64,000 nt of DNA, from assembly GCF_000758545.1 (NCBI RefSeq), contig NZ_CP009279.1, forward strand, positions 4,588,001 to 4,652,000. The letters are read 5' to 3'. This DNA comes from Paenibacillus sp. FSL H7-0737 (GTDB lineage: Bacteria; Bacillota; Bacilli; Paenibacillales; Paenibacillaceae). The notes beneath the pieces are model-generated. The model was not told where the DNA came from. It worked only from the letters and a program-made list of their open reading frames with translations, and ran no database searches. Below, piece after piece: positions 42,507 through 51,058 of this stretch. How positions within the stretch are numbered: position 1 is the first letter of the stretch; each line of letters opens with the position of its first letter. Both the position numbers and the translations under genes were made by a program.

Positions 42507-43754
42507 ATGAGTGAAGTTGTCAATAAAGCAAAATTAGCCAAGGAAACCACCGGAGTATTAGCGAGTCTAACTACCGGCCAAAAAAATGAAGCACTCTTAG
42601 TTATGGCTGATGCGCTGCGTCGTGAAGCTCCAGCTATCATTGCTGCCAACCGGGAAGATCTGGAACGCGGACGCTTAAGTGGTACTCCTGAGTCCATGCT
42701 TGATCGACTAGCGTTAGATGTAGGCCGAATTAACAGTATCGCAGAAGGACTTCAACAAATCGCTGTATTACCTGATCCAATTGGTGACACGCTAGAAACT
42801 ATTGAACGTCCAAATGGTCTCAACATCCAGAAACTCCGTGTTCCACTCGGTGTCATCGGCATCATCTATGAAGCACGTCCAAACGTAACTGTTGATGCCG
42901 CTGGTCTGTGTCTAAAGACTGGTAACGCTGTTGTGTTGCGTGGTGGCTCCTCCGCCCTGTCCTCCAACCGACAAATTGTCGAGGTTCTTCACAACGCTCT
43001 AGCAAATACTTCAATGCCGAAAAATGCGCTACAGTTGATCGAAGATCCCAACCGTTCCTCCGTTGATGAAATGCTTAAGCTCAACGGACTACTTGACGTG
43101 ATTATCCCTCGCGGAGGAAGTTCTCTGATTCAAAATGTTGTGCTTAACGCAACCGTGCCCGTCATTGAAACGGGTGCAGGCATCTGCCATACTTATCTCG
43201 ACGCAAGCGCTTTGCCAGAAATGGCTCAGAACATTAGTCTGAATGCCAAAGCACAGCGCCCTTCAGTTTGCAATTCCATGGAGACGCTACTCGTTCATAA
43301 GGATTACGCAAACGAGTATCTGCTTTCTTTGGCCGAAGCTTTCCGTGATGTTAACGTTGAATTACGTGGCTGCCAGGAAACATTATCCTTTGTCCCATGG
43401 GCATTACCTGCAACATTAGAGGACTATGCTACTGAATATAATGATTATATCTTGAATATCAAAATCGTCAGCGATTTAGACGAAGCTATGCAGCATATCG
43501 CCCAGTATGGCACGAAGCACTCGGAATGTATCGTAACTGAAGATCCGGATAACGCTTCACGCTTCTTACAGGAGGTTGATGCTGCAGCTGTTTACCACAA
43601 TGCTTCAACCCGCTTCACAGACGGCTTTGAATTTGGATTTGGTGCAGAGATCGGCATTAGTACACAGAAACTCCATGCCCGTGGACCGATGGGTCTGCCT
43701 GCTCTTACTTCAACCAAATATAAGATTTACGGAACAGGTCAAATTCGGGGTTAG
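42507..43754 (+). CDS. proA: Glutamate-5-semialdehyde dehydrogenase (gamma-glutamyl phosphate reductase)
   Basis: 415 residues, NADPH-dependent reduction of glutamyl phosphate. Aldehyde-dehydrogenase fold with GVIGIIYEARPNVTVDAAGLCLKTGNAVVLRGGSSA. The catalytic cysteine lies in the AQRPSVCNSMETLLVH segment, and the C-terminal FGFGAEIGISTQKLHARGPMGL is typical of ProA. AAGGAGGAA precedes the ATG by about 8 bases. It sits 35 bases after proB; the intermediate is unstable, and ProA and ProB act as a complex. Confidence 0.97.
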   Translation: MSEVVNKAKLAKETTGVLASLTTGQKNEALLVMADALRREAPAIIAANREDLERGRLSGTPESMLDRLALDVGRINSIAEGLQQIAVLPDPIGDTLETIERPNGLNIQKLRVPLGVIGIIYEARPNVTVDAAGLCLKTGNAVVLRGGSSALSSNRQIVEVLHNALANTSMPKNALQLIEDPNRSSVDEMLKLNGLLDVIIPRGGSSLIQNVVLNATVPVIETGAGICHTYLDASALPEMAQNISLNAKAQRPSVCNSMETLLVHKDYANEYLLSLAEAFRDVNVELRGCQETLSFVPWALPATLEDYATEYNDYILNIKIVSDLDEAMQHIAQYGTKHSECIVTEDPDNASRFLQEVDAAAVYHNASTRFTDGFEFGFGAEIGISTQKLHARGPMGLPALTSTKYKIYGTGQIRG

Positions 43755-43804
43755 TGTCCATGCATCCGTTTTTAATTACACCACTTTTAGGAGGATTTTG
43801 AGCC

Positions 43805-44674
43805 ATGTGTCAGCAACCTTCCATTCCACTTATGAATCATAATATTGTATTTTATGGCGCAGGCTCTATGGCAGAAGCCATCGTTCGCGGGATGATTAGC
43901 CGTAGTATCGTAAAATCCGATAATGTTATTATGCTTAACCGTAGCAGTAGTGAACGTCTGGCAGAACTAAGAAGTCGTTACGGTGTAATCGGTACAAATG
44001 ATCCTGAACAAAAAACAGATTACCTACGGAACTCACCAGTAATCGTGTTGGCTATGAAACCAAAAGACGCTGCAGAAGCACTTCGGGGACTCAGCCCACT
44101 TCTCTCACCTGATCAGATCATAGTCTCTGTAATTGCTGGGCTGTCCATTCGAACGATGCAAGGTCTGCTTGGCAAAGAGCAACCCATCGTCCGTACTATG
44201 CCGAATACTTCTAGTTCCATAGGTCTTGGTGCCACTGGCATAGCCTTTTCCAAAGAAGTAGATGAGAAAGGACGACGCCTAGCACTCAACATCTTTGAAG
44301 CTGTCGGACTAACAACAGTCATTGATGAAGAACGCATGGAGACCTTAACGGGTATCTCCGGCAGTGGGCCTGCCTATATTTATTATATGATGGAGGCAAT
44401 GATCGCTGCCGGTATACGGGGCGGACTGCCGCTTGATCAAAGCACGGAGTTAACCGTTCAAACGGTTCTTGGCGCTGCTAGAATGGTACAACAGACGGGC
44501 GAGGATCCAGCTGCACTTCGTAAAAAGGTCACATCCCCGAATGGCTCTACACAAGCAGCGATAGAAGTACTCGAGCAGGGAGAATTTTTCGAAACTGTCA
44601 TCGCGGCAGTAAATCGCTGTGCCGAACGTTCCCGTGAAATGGGCGCTGCGCTTGAGAAAGAGCTGCATTCGTAA
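43805..44674 (+). CDS. proC: Pyrroline-5-carboxylate reductase
   Basis: 289 residues, last step of proline synthesis. The Rossmann start NIVFYGAGSMAEAIVRGMI binds NAD(P)H. Also present are VLAMKPKDA, VRTMPNTSSSIGLGATGI and the dimer and active-site region TGISGSGPAYIYYMMEAM, ending KKVTSPNGSTQAAIEVL. About ten residues precede the Rossmann strand; the ATG used has AGGAGG ten bases upstream. Third gene of the T-box-controlled proBAC operon, which ends at a two-way terminator. Confidence 0.97.
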   Translation: MCQQPSIPLMNHNIVFYGAGSMAEAIVRGMISRSIVKSDNVIMLNRSSSERLAELRSRYGVIGTNDPEQKTDYLRNSPVIVLAMKPKDAAEALRGLSPLLSPDQIIVSVIAGLSIRTMQGLLGKEQPIVRTMPNTSSSIGLGATGIAFSKEVDEKGRRLALNIFEAVGLTTVIDEERMETLTGISGSGPAYIYYMMEAMIAAGIRGGLPLDQSTELTVQTVLGAARMVQQTGEDPAALRKKVTSPNGSTQAAIEVLEQGEFFETVIAAVNRCAERSREMGAALEKELHS

Positions 44675-44675
44675 A

Positions 44676-44727
44676 ATAAAAAGATCGCTTCCCATACCAC
44701 ATTGGTCAGGAAGCGATCTTTTTTTTC
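44676..44727. terminator. Bidirectional terminator between proC and the sigma operon
   Basis: 12-bp arms AAGATCGCTTCC and GGAAGCGATCTT with eight T on the plus strand and an A-rich 5' flank. It separates converging transcripts. Confidence 0.9.
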
Positions 44728-44742
44728 AATTTAAGGCCATGA

Positions 44743-45468
44743 TTAGCCCGTTACAACATTTCCATAAGTATCTCGAACAATCACTTTAACATTAGCCGGA
44801 GCCCCAACAGTCACGTCCAGCGTGTTCCTAGAATTATCGAATAGCAGATCTCTAGGAGTTTCCCCTAAAATGATGTATAGCGTATTCCCAACATGCTTAG
44901 TTTGAAGCAGCTGTTGTTCTTGTGCTTCTTGTAGCTTTCCTTTATTTGAAGAATAACTCCCGAATACATTCAGCTCGTTTCCACCCGTTTGATCTACTTT
45001 AATCCCATAAGGCTCTGCAGCTTGGATAATGATGGTACTAACGCCCTTTGGAACGGCTCCCTTCCAATCTGGCAATGCGTAACTTTCTTGCACAGCTGAA
45101 ACGGTACGGCGAAATTCCTGTGTTAATCCTAAAGAACTAAATCCCGCAAAAACCAGACAACATACAGCTATAAACCCTACGAACAGAACGCTTAGCACAT
45201 CATAATACATTTTTCCTTTTCCACGAAACCATAAAGTGTATATCACAATTTCTAAGCCTAATAATATAAAAATGATCGGCCACCAAGCAAGCGTCGTCTC
45301 AAACACTTCGGCGCCCCTCCACTGCGAGACCATGATTAGTGCTCCCAGAAATAAAAGGCTCAATCCCATCGACAACGTTCCCACACGCCAGCGTCTTGAT
45401 TTATCTTCAGCAACCGGACGCTCACTTGAAACATTAACTCCTTGCTGTAATTCTGTCGGATTATTCAA
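44743..45468 (-). CDS. LiaF-like membrane protein with beta-rich C-terminal domain
   Basis: 241 residues. Three or four transmembrane segments lie in the first half (MGLSLLFLGALIMV, WWPIIFILLGLEIVIYTLW, VLSVLFVGFIAVCCLVFAG). A C-terminal domain of about 120 residues has alternating beta strands (VSTIIIQAAE ... TLYIILG ... LDVTVGAPANVKVIVRD). The layout is like LiaF and related envelope-stress inhibitors, but the identity is loose. Its ATG overlaps the stop of the preceding membrane gene by 4 bases. As the last gene of an ECF sigma operon it may sense or dampen envelope stress. That role is inferred. Confidence 0.65.
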   Translation of the reverse strand: MNNPTELQQGVNVSSERPVAEDKSRRWRVGTLSMGLSLLFLGALIMVSQWRGAEVFETTLAWWPIIFILLGLEIVIYTLWFRGKGKMYYDVLSVLFVGFIAVCCLVFAGFSSLGLTQEFRRTVSAVQESYALPDWKGAVPKGVSTIIIQAAEPYGIKVDQTGGNELNVFGSYSSNKGKLQEAQEQQLLQTKHVGNTLYIILGETPRDLLFDNSRNTLDVTVGAPANVKVIVRDTYGNVVTG

Positions 45469-46568
45469 GATTGACCACCTGTCCCTTTTCTCCCTTTATT
45501 GTTCTTGCTTCCCGCCATCAGCTTCAAACCACCGCCAATCAACAGCACAGATACGATAAAGGTCCTGAAATATTCATTGACTATATACTCTAAACGCCAT
45601 CCAGGAAATCTGATATCAAGCGCAGGAACTGCGACATTAACTACAATGTAATACAGTCCTAGACACATCAGAGCAGCTCCAAGCCATCCTTGATGATTTA
45701 AAAATCCTTCTATGACTGGCTTATCCTGTAAAGGTTCACGTCCATGTCGGCTGACAAGCTGTAAGCCATCGAACAAACTGTAAAACCAAATGACTGGAAT
45801 GAGGAAGAATAGCAGCGTTAAACGCAGTAGGTCCATGACATAAATACTCCCTAGAAATAGCAGCATGAGCTGTAATCCTCTTTTTTGCAGCCCTAGATAC
45901 ATTTGTCCGGCACCCGGAAAAGCAGAAAGCAATGTAGCCAAAACTTTGCTACGGCGCCCCTCCTCACGACCAGCCTCCATCTCTTCGAATAAAGTACGAT
46001 CTACCATTTCTTCTCCAGCTTGCTTACGATGGATTAACTGAACCGCATCAAACATACAATATAACCAAATCACTGGTAATACGCCAAACAGGAGAAGGAA
46101 AACATCACTTGAAGTAATCCCTGCCAGGAATAACATCACGGTCATAAAACCGAAGAAAGAAATGAGGAAAGACAATCCTCGCTGCATCAACCCCATATGA
46201 AAATGACCCAATCCTGGAATGAACGATAATAAAATTACATGTACACGCTCATTATCGTCTGTCTTAACGGGCATTGAAGAAAAATCAAAATTCGATCCAT
46301 CTGGAGTCATTGCCGGAGCAGGCATCTGGAGCATTTTAACCACCAGATGCACCATCGAAACCGTCCCAATAAGTAGGAACCCTATCACACCCATTAATAG
46401 AATATCCTCGGCACCTTCAGCCACAGCTATTAAGAATGACATAAATAAGATGCCAAAGCTTAACAGAAGATAAACAATTCCCTGTGGGCGTTTTCCCATA
46501 TAATAATGACCTGCTCCAGGAATCAAATTAAGAAAAAAAGCTTTTAATTTACTACGCTGCTGTTGCAT
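45465..46568 (-). CDS. Polytopic membrane protein with three internal repeats
   Basis: 367 residues, no enzyme motif. Three repeats each begin with a short amphipathic segment and a P-G-x-G-x-x-(Y/F/H)-x-G-x-x-x-R-G signature. These are NLIPGAGHYYMGKRPQG, SFIPGLGHFHMGLMQRG and SAFPGAGQMYLGLQKRG. Each is followed by one or two hydrophobic helices and, in repeats two and three, PVIWLYCMFD / PVIWFYSLFD. This looks like triplication of a TM2-like unit, giving about eight transmembrane helices. Co-transcribed and nearly overlapping with its neighbours in the sigma operon. Function unknown; the coupling suggests a membrane-stress role. Confidence 0.7.
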   Translation of the reverse strand: MQQQRSKLKAFFLNLIPGAGHYYMGKRPQGIVYLLLSFGILFMSFLIAVAEGAEDILLMGVIGFLLIGTVSMVHLVVKMLQMPAPAMTPDGSNFDFSSMPVKTDDNERVHVILLSFIPGLGHFHMGLMQRGLSFLISFFGFMTVMLFLAGITSSDVFLLLFGVLPVIWLYCMFDAVQLIHRKQAGEEMVDRTLFEEMEAGREEGRRSKVLATLLSAFPGAGQMYLGLQKRGLQLMLLFLGSIYVMDLLRLTLLFFLIPVIWFYSLFDGLQLVSRHGREPLQDKPVIEGFLNHQGWLGAALMCLGLYYIVVNVAVPALDIRFPGWRLEYIVNEYFRTFIVSVLLIGGGLKLMAGSKNNKGRKGTGGQS

Positions 46569-46586
46569 ATTTCATTTCTCCTCTCA

Positions 46587-47078
46587 TCACTTTCTGCTGC
46601 CCATTAGCTGATCCAACCATCCGCTAGTTGCCTGTATGACTTGCTCGCTAAATGATGGGGAATTATCTTTTTTAGGGATCATAAGCTCCATTTGACCTGT
46701 GTGCAGCTTATCAAACATACCAGATGTCATTATCAACAGCGTAAGTGACGCGGCAACCGCATAATGAAAGATTGTCTTTTCATACCAGCGATATCGCCGT
46801 ACCCCTTCTTCAACCGTCACTTGTTCCAATGCTGCTGACGATTCCGTCATACTAGCCCAATCTGCCATAACCCTCTCTGTAAAAATAGACGAATTCTCCA
46901 ATGAAGGCAGATCCTCCTGTAGCTCATCCAACATTTCCATGTATGAAGTAAAACTTTCCGTATCTTCCAGCAGCAACTGTTCCCAATCTTCTCTGGTCGC
47001 CTCGTCCATGTGACCTTCAATATAAGATTTTGCTTGTTCCCGTTGGATTAGATCGTCTCCACGCTTCATCATAGCCAT
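46587..47078 (-). CDS. Putative anti-sigma factor, single membrane span
   Basis: 163 residues. A hydrophilic N-terminal half (about 1-100) with acidic helices is followed by one hydrophobic segment, YAVAASLTLLIMTSGMF (about 108-125), and a short extracytoplasmic tail. It overlaps the ECF sigma gene by 10 bases, the usual place for its anti-sigma factor. The zinc-binding H-x3-C-x2-C motif of ZAS-type anti-sigmas is absent; there is no cysteine in the N-terminal domain. Identification therefore rests on topology and operon position. Confidence 0.7.
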   Translation of the reverse strand: MAMMKRGDDLIQREQAKSYIEGHMDEATREDWEQLLLEDTESFTSYMEMLDELQEDLPSLENSSIFTERVMADWASMTESSAALEQVTVEEGVRRYRWYEKTIFHYAVAASLTLLIMTSGMFDKLHTGQMELMIPKKDNSPSFSEQVIQATSGWLDQLMGSRK

Positions 47079-47617
47079 TCATCCTCCTTCCAATGATTTC
47101 GGATCCATTGTCTCGCCCTATACAATCTGGACTCTACCGTCTTCAGGGAAATTCCCTGCTCTGCAGCAATCTGATCATATTTTTTATGTTCCAGATAATA
47201 AGCCACCATAATTTCACGATGAGTTTCAGGCAGGCTATTGATTTCACCGAGCAGCCGATCCATCCGATCACGGCGTATAACACCTGACAACACATCCTCT
47301 TCGTTGGAAGCGGTCTGGCTCAGTACAAGCTCATAGTCAACAGGAAGTTCCCTAAGTCGATCACGTTTACGTTTCGCATCAATTGCCTTATTTAAGGCGA
47401 TCCGTGTAATCCATGACTTTAAGCCTTGATAACGGTAGTCAGGGAGAGATTTGTACATTTGTAAAAAAGCTTCCTGAGCAGCATCTTCAGCCATTTTGAC
47501 ATCGCGTAATACAGAATAAGTAATTTTGTAAATTTGCTGACTGTATGTATTTACAAATTGACGGAACGCATCCTCGTTACCTTGACAAATCCGCTGGATT
47601 AATACCTCTTCTTCAAT
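47069..47617 (-). CDS. ECF RNA polymerase sigma factor, apparent ATT start
   Basis: About 182 residues. Sigma region 2 is NEDAFRQFVNTYSQQIYKIT and on through DAAQEAFLQMYKSLPDY. Region 4 is SLPETHREIMVAYYLEHKKYDQIAAEQGISLKTVESRLYRARQ. The open frame continues back to a GTG at 47704, but that lies inside the terminator of the upstream asnS-dnaD transcript. Between terminator and domain there is no in-frame ATG, GTG or TTG. AAGGAGG, however, stands 8 bases before an in-frame ATT at 47617, which gives the normal family length. It probably autoregulates this four-gene operon, as most ECF factors do. Confidence 0.88.
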   Translation of the reverse strand: MEEEVLIQRICQGNEDAFRQFVNTYSQQIYKITYSVLRDVKMAEDAAQEAFLQMYKSLPDYRYQGLKSWITRIALNKAIDAKRKRDRLRELPVDYELVLSQTASNEEDVLSGVIRRDRMDRLLGEINSLPETHREIMVAYYLEHKKYDQIAAEQGISLKTVESRLYRARQWIRNHWKEDEWL

Positions 47618-47689
47618 GACTCTCCCCTCCTTCCCACAGCAATAGACGCGCCAGATTACAACTACCCCTGCACTTTTTAATAAAAATAT

Positions 47690-47738
47690 TAAAAAGAACC
47701 GCACTTACTTTAGCGATGGGCTAAAGCAGTGCGGTTCT
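47690..47738 (-). terminator. Terminator of asnS-dnaD
   Basis: Long stem AGAACCGCAC ... GTGCGGTTCT with inner TTTAGC / GCTAAA on the minus strand, followed by TTTTT. It stands between dnaD and the ECF sigma gene. Confidence 0.88.
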
Positions 47739-47750
47739 CTCCTAATCTAT

Positions 47751-48503
47751 CTATCTTCCGCCATTACGGAATTTTTGTGTATAGTTCTTAACATCCTGAG
47801 CGTTCTTGACCCGGTTGCGGGCCCATTCCAGCAATATTCGATCAATATAACGGAAATGAACCTTTCCTGCAAATACAGATTCCTTCAGCGCTAACAGAAT
47901 CAGCTCCTCGGGATACCGGTCTTGATCCACCCAACTGGATATCGTCTCACACTCCATTGGAGATAGCGGACGTCCGAATTCCTTTTCGAAAATACTGAAT
48001 AGATTTCGGCTTTCCTCTTCAGCCCCAAGTTGAGAAGGAGATGAGGGGGGCTTTCCGCCGAATCCACCCCCTGAAGCAGCTCGAGGTGCCGACGTTGCAT
48101 AGCCACCTACGTGCTTATCTTGCTCATGCTCTTGTACAACTGTCGCTAGATAAGCACCAAGCTTTCCGTATAACCCTGAGAAATTGTAGCGTTCATAATG
48201 GATGTCTCTTAGCTCATCGTTGTCTCCATCGATGCTAATAAAACCTTCCTTCATAAGCTTCTGCAACTCTCCTGCTAGTACAGATATGCTACGGCCAGTT
48301 ACAACCTGAAGCTCCTCAAGAGAAGGGAAGTCAATCCCTTCCACCTGCCTGAAAGAAAGCAGATGTATCAGCAGCATAGCTTCACTTCCGCTTAAATTCA
48401 GCTTCCGGTAATACTTCAGTAATGCGTAAGGTATGACGGCCATTCCGTTCTCCAGACCGAAGGAGACGCCTTCGCTCCAGGTACTCCATCCTTTGCCGTC
48501 CAT
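47751..48503 (-). CDS. dnaD: DNA replication initiation protein DnaD
   Basis: 250 residues. The N-terminal winged-helix-like DDBH1 domain (about 1-125) includes ALLKYYRKLNLSGSEAMLLIHLLSF. A Gly/Ser-rich linker (140-160) leads to the C-terminal DnaD/DnaB_2 domain with FEKEFGRPLSPMECETISSWVDQDRYPEELILLALKE and the conserved YIDRILLEW tail. It helps load the helicase with DnaB and DnaI in Firmicutes. It follows asnS by 26 bases; asnS-dnaD is a conserved Bacillales pair. nth, usually next, is about 19 kb away. Confidence 0.93.
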   Translation of the reverse strand: MDGKGWSTWSEGVSFGLENGMAVIPYALLKYYRKLNLSGSEAMLLIHLLSFRQVEGIDFPSLEELQVVTGRSISVLAGELQKLMKEGFISIDGDNDELRDIHYERYNFSGLYGKLGAYLATVVQEHEQDKHVGGYATSAPRAASGGGFGGKPPSSPSQLGAEEESRNLFSIFEKEFGRPLSPMECETISSWVDQDRYPEELILLALKESVFAGKVHFRYIDRILLEWARNRVKNAQDVKNYTQKFRNGGR

Positions 48504-48529
48504 GAACGTCCCCCTTCAAATATAAGAAC

Positions 48530-49828
48530 TTATGGGTAGAGACGGTACAGTGTACGTGGGAATGGAATAGTCTCACGTACATGGTCAAGGCCACAGATCC
48601 AAGCTACAGTACGCTCAAGTCCAAGTCCAAAACCAGAGTGAGGTACAGATCCGTAAGTACGCAGATCCATGTACCATTTGTAAGAGTCCATCGAAAGATT
48701 ATGCTCTTTGTAACGCTCTTCAAGCAGCGCAGGATCATCGATCCGCTGTGAACCACCAATAATCTCTCCGTAGCCTTCTGGAGCGATCATATCCGCACAC
48801 AGTACGACTTCCGGACGGTTTGGATCTGGCTTCATATAGAACGCTTTGAAAGAAGCAGGATAATGAGTAATAAATACAGGTTTATCGTATGCTTCTGCGA
48901 TTGCTGTTTCATGAGGTGCACCGAAATCATCACCCCAAGCAATATCTTCAAAGCCTTTATCGTTCAAGAACTTGATCGCATCGTCATAAGTAATGCGTGG
49001 GAATGGTGCTTTGATATTCTCCAGCTTGGAAATATCGCGACCTACCGCTTCCAACTCCGCACGGCAATTCTTCAATACAGATTGCACTACGAAGCTAATA
49101 AATTCTTCCTGAACCTTCAAGCTTTCTTCGTGATCTGTAAAGGCCATTTCTGGTTCGATCATCCAGAACTCAATTAAGTGGCGACGAGTCTTAGATTTCT
49201 CTGCACGGAAAGTTGGTCCAAAGGAATATACACGGCCTAGTGCCATTGCTGCAGCTTCCATATACAACTGTCCGCTTTGTGTTAGATAGGCGTCCTCATC
49301 GAAGTACTTCGTGTGGAACAAGTTAGTAGTTCCTTCTGCTGACGTTGGCGTCAGAATCGGAGGATCCACCTTTGTAAATCCACTCTCGTTGAAGTACTGT
49401 TGGATTGCACGAATAATTTCCGCACGAATTACCAGAACAGCCCGCTGCTTCGAGGCACGCAGCCAGAGGTGACGGTGATCCATCAAGAAATCTACGCCAT
49501 GCTCTTTCGGAGTAATTGGATAATTCTCTGTAAGATGCAGGACTTCAATTCCAGTTACAGTCATTTCAAAACCAGATTGACTGCGAGGTTCCTCGCGGAT
49601 AATTCCGGTCACATACAAAGAGCTTTCCTGTGTGAGGCTCTTAGCTGCATCCCATACTTCTTCAGGCACTTCTGATTTCACTACAACTCCCTGAATATAA
49701 CCTGTACCATCGCGAAGCTGCAGGAACTGAATTTTACCACTGGAGCGCTTGTTGTTTACCCAACAACCGATAACAACACTCTCTCCAACATGTTCATTCA
49801 CGTTCTTAATTACACTCTTGTTAGCCAT
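48530..49828 (-). CDS. asnS: Asparaginyl-tRNA synthetase
   Basis: 432 residues, class II synthetase. The N-terminal OB-fold anticodon domain (GESVVIGCWVNNKRSSGKIQFLQLRDGTG) precedes motif 2, seen as FGPTFRAEKSKTRRHLIEFWMIEPEMAF. Motif 3 is HSGFGLGLERTVAWICGLDHVRETIPFPR. The AsnRS assignment over AspRS is supported by length and by the Bacillales gene order asnS-dnaD. AGAGGAGAG precedes the ATG. Charges tRNA-Asn in the cytosol. Confidence 0.95.
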   Translation of the reverse strand: MANKSVIKNVNEHVGESVVIGCWVNNKRSSGKIQFLQLRDGTGYIQGVVVKSEVPEEVWDAAKSLTQESSLYVTGIIREEPRSQSGFEMTVTGIEVLHLTENYPITPKEHGVDFLMDHRHLWLRASKQRAVLVIRAEIIRAIQQYFNESGFTKVDPPILTPTSAEGTTNLFHTKYFDEDAYLTQSGQLYMEAAAMALGRVYSFGPTFRAEKSKTRRHLIEFWMIEPEMAFTDHEESLKVQEEFISFVVQSVLKNCRAELEAVGRDISKLENIKAPFPRITYDDAIKFLNDKGFEDIAWGDDFGAPHETAIAEAYDKPVFITHYPASFKAFYMKPDPNRPEVVLCADMIAPEGYGEIIGGSQRIDDPALLEERYKEHNLSMDSYKWYMDLRTYGSVPHSGFGLGLERTVAWICGLDHVRETIPFPRTLYRLYP

Positions 49829-49849
49829 GCCTTCAATCTCTCCTCTAAT

Positions 49850-51058
49850 TTAGCCGTTAATTCCTTGCACAATACGGTGTGTATCACGTGCAATGACAAG
49901 TTCTTCGTTTGTCGGAACTACTAGCACTTGTACCTTGGAATCTTCCGTAGAGATACGACGTGGATCGCCGGAACGAACTTTGTTAGCTTCAGCATCCAAC
50001 TCAATACCCAGGAACGTAAGGTTATTTAGCAGTTTCTCACGAAGCAATGAAGCATTTTCACCAACACCGGCAGTAAATACGATCGCATCTACACCGTTCA
50101 TGGCAGCCGTATATGAACCGATATACTTGCGCAAGCGGTACTCATACATTTCAAAAGCTAGTGTGGAATTAGGCTCACCTTTTTCCATACCATCAATAAT
50201 ATCGCGCATGTCACTGCTTACGCCCGAAATCGCTAAGAGGCCACTATGTTTATTCAACATGGAGTTAACTTCTCCTACGGACAATTCTTCCTTGTTCATC
50301 ACATAAGGGACAATTGCTGGGTCAAGATCACCACTGCGAGTACCCATCATCAAACCTTCCAGAGGGGTCATACCCATGGAAGTATCCACGGACACTCCAC
50401 CTTGAACTGCAGTTACACTACCGCCGTTACCGATATGACAAGTAATGATCTTCAGATCTTCCAGAGGACGCTCCAAGTACTCCGCAGCAGCCTTGCTTAC
50501 GAAGTCGTGTGATGTACCGTGTGCGCCATAACGACGAACTTTATATTTATTGTACAATACTCTAGGAATAGCGTACATATAAGCTTTTTCAGGCATGGTT
50601 TGGTGGAATGCAGTATCGAATACAACAACCTGCGGTACACCTGGCATATTTACTTCAGAAGCCGTAATCCCCATCATTGCTGCTGGGTTATGCAGTGGTG
50701 CAAGGTCAAACAATTGACGAATTTTCGTTTTTGCGTCAGCATCCACAAGTGCGGAGGATTTAAAGAACTCTCCACCATGCACTACGCGGTGACCTACAGC
50801 ATCAATTTCTTTAATAGATTCAATTACACCATGCTCTTTGTCTGTAAGACAAGCAAGGACTTTGCGGATCGCAGTATTATGTTCCAGAATTTCGCTTACT
50901 TCTGTCACTTCCGCTTTGCCAGTAGGTTTATGATTCAGAATGGAGGAATCCATCCCAATACGTTCAACCAAACCCTTAGCCAAAACCGATTCATCGGTCA
51001 TGTTATACAGCTGATATTTCAAAGAAGAACTACCTGAGTTAATAACTAAAATATTCAT
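49850..51058 (-). CDS. ackA: Acetate kinase
   Basis: 402 residues, ASKHA fold. ILVINSGSSSLKYQLYN at the N terminus, HRVVHGGE, the catalytic region VVFDTAFHQTMPEKAYMYAIP, and TCHIGNGGSVTAVQGG with the MTPLEGLMMGTRSGDLDP phosphate-binding block are all present. It interconverts acetate plus ATP and acetyl phosphate, giving ATP in overflow metabolism. Its ATG overlaps the stop of the 3-hydroxyacyl-CoA dehydrogenase gene by 4 bases, so the two are translationally coupled, which is not the common placement for ackA. Confidence 0.97.
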   Translation of the reverse strand: MNILVINSGSSSLKYQLYNMTDESVLAKGLVERIGMDSSILNHKPTGKAEVTEVSEILEHNTAIRKVLACLTDKEHGVIESIKEIDAVGHRVVHGGEFFKSSALVDADAKTKIRQLFDLAPLHNPAAMMGITASEVNMPGVPQVVVFDTAFHQTMPEKAYMYAIPRVLYNKYKVRRYGAHGTSHDFVSKAAAEYLERPLEDLKIITCHIGNGGSVTAVQGGVSVDTSMGMTPLEGLMMGTRSGDLDPAIVPYVMNKEELSVGEVNSMLNKHSGLLAISGVSSDMRDIIDGMEKGEPNSTLAFEMYEYRLRKYIGSYTAAMNGVDAIVFTAGVGENASLLREKLLNNLTFLGIELDAEANKVRSGDPRRISTEDSKVQVLVVPTNEELVIARDTHRIVQGING

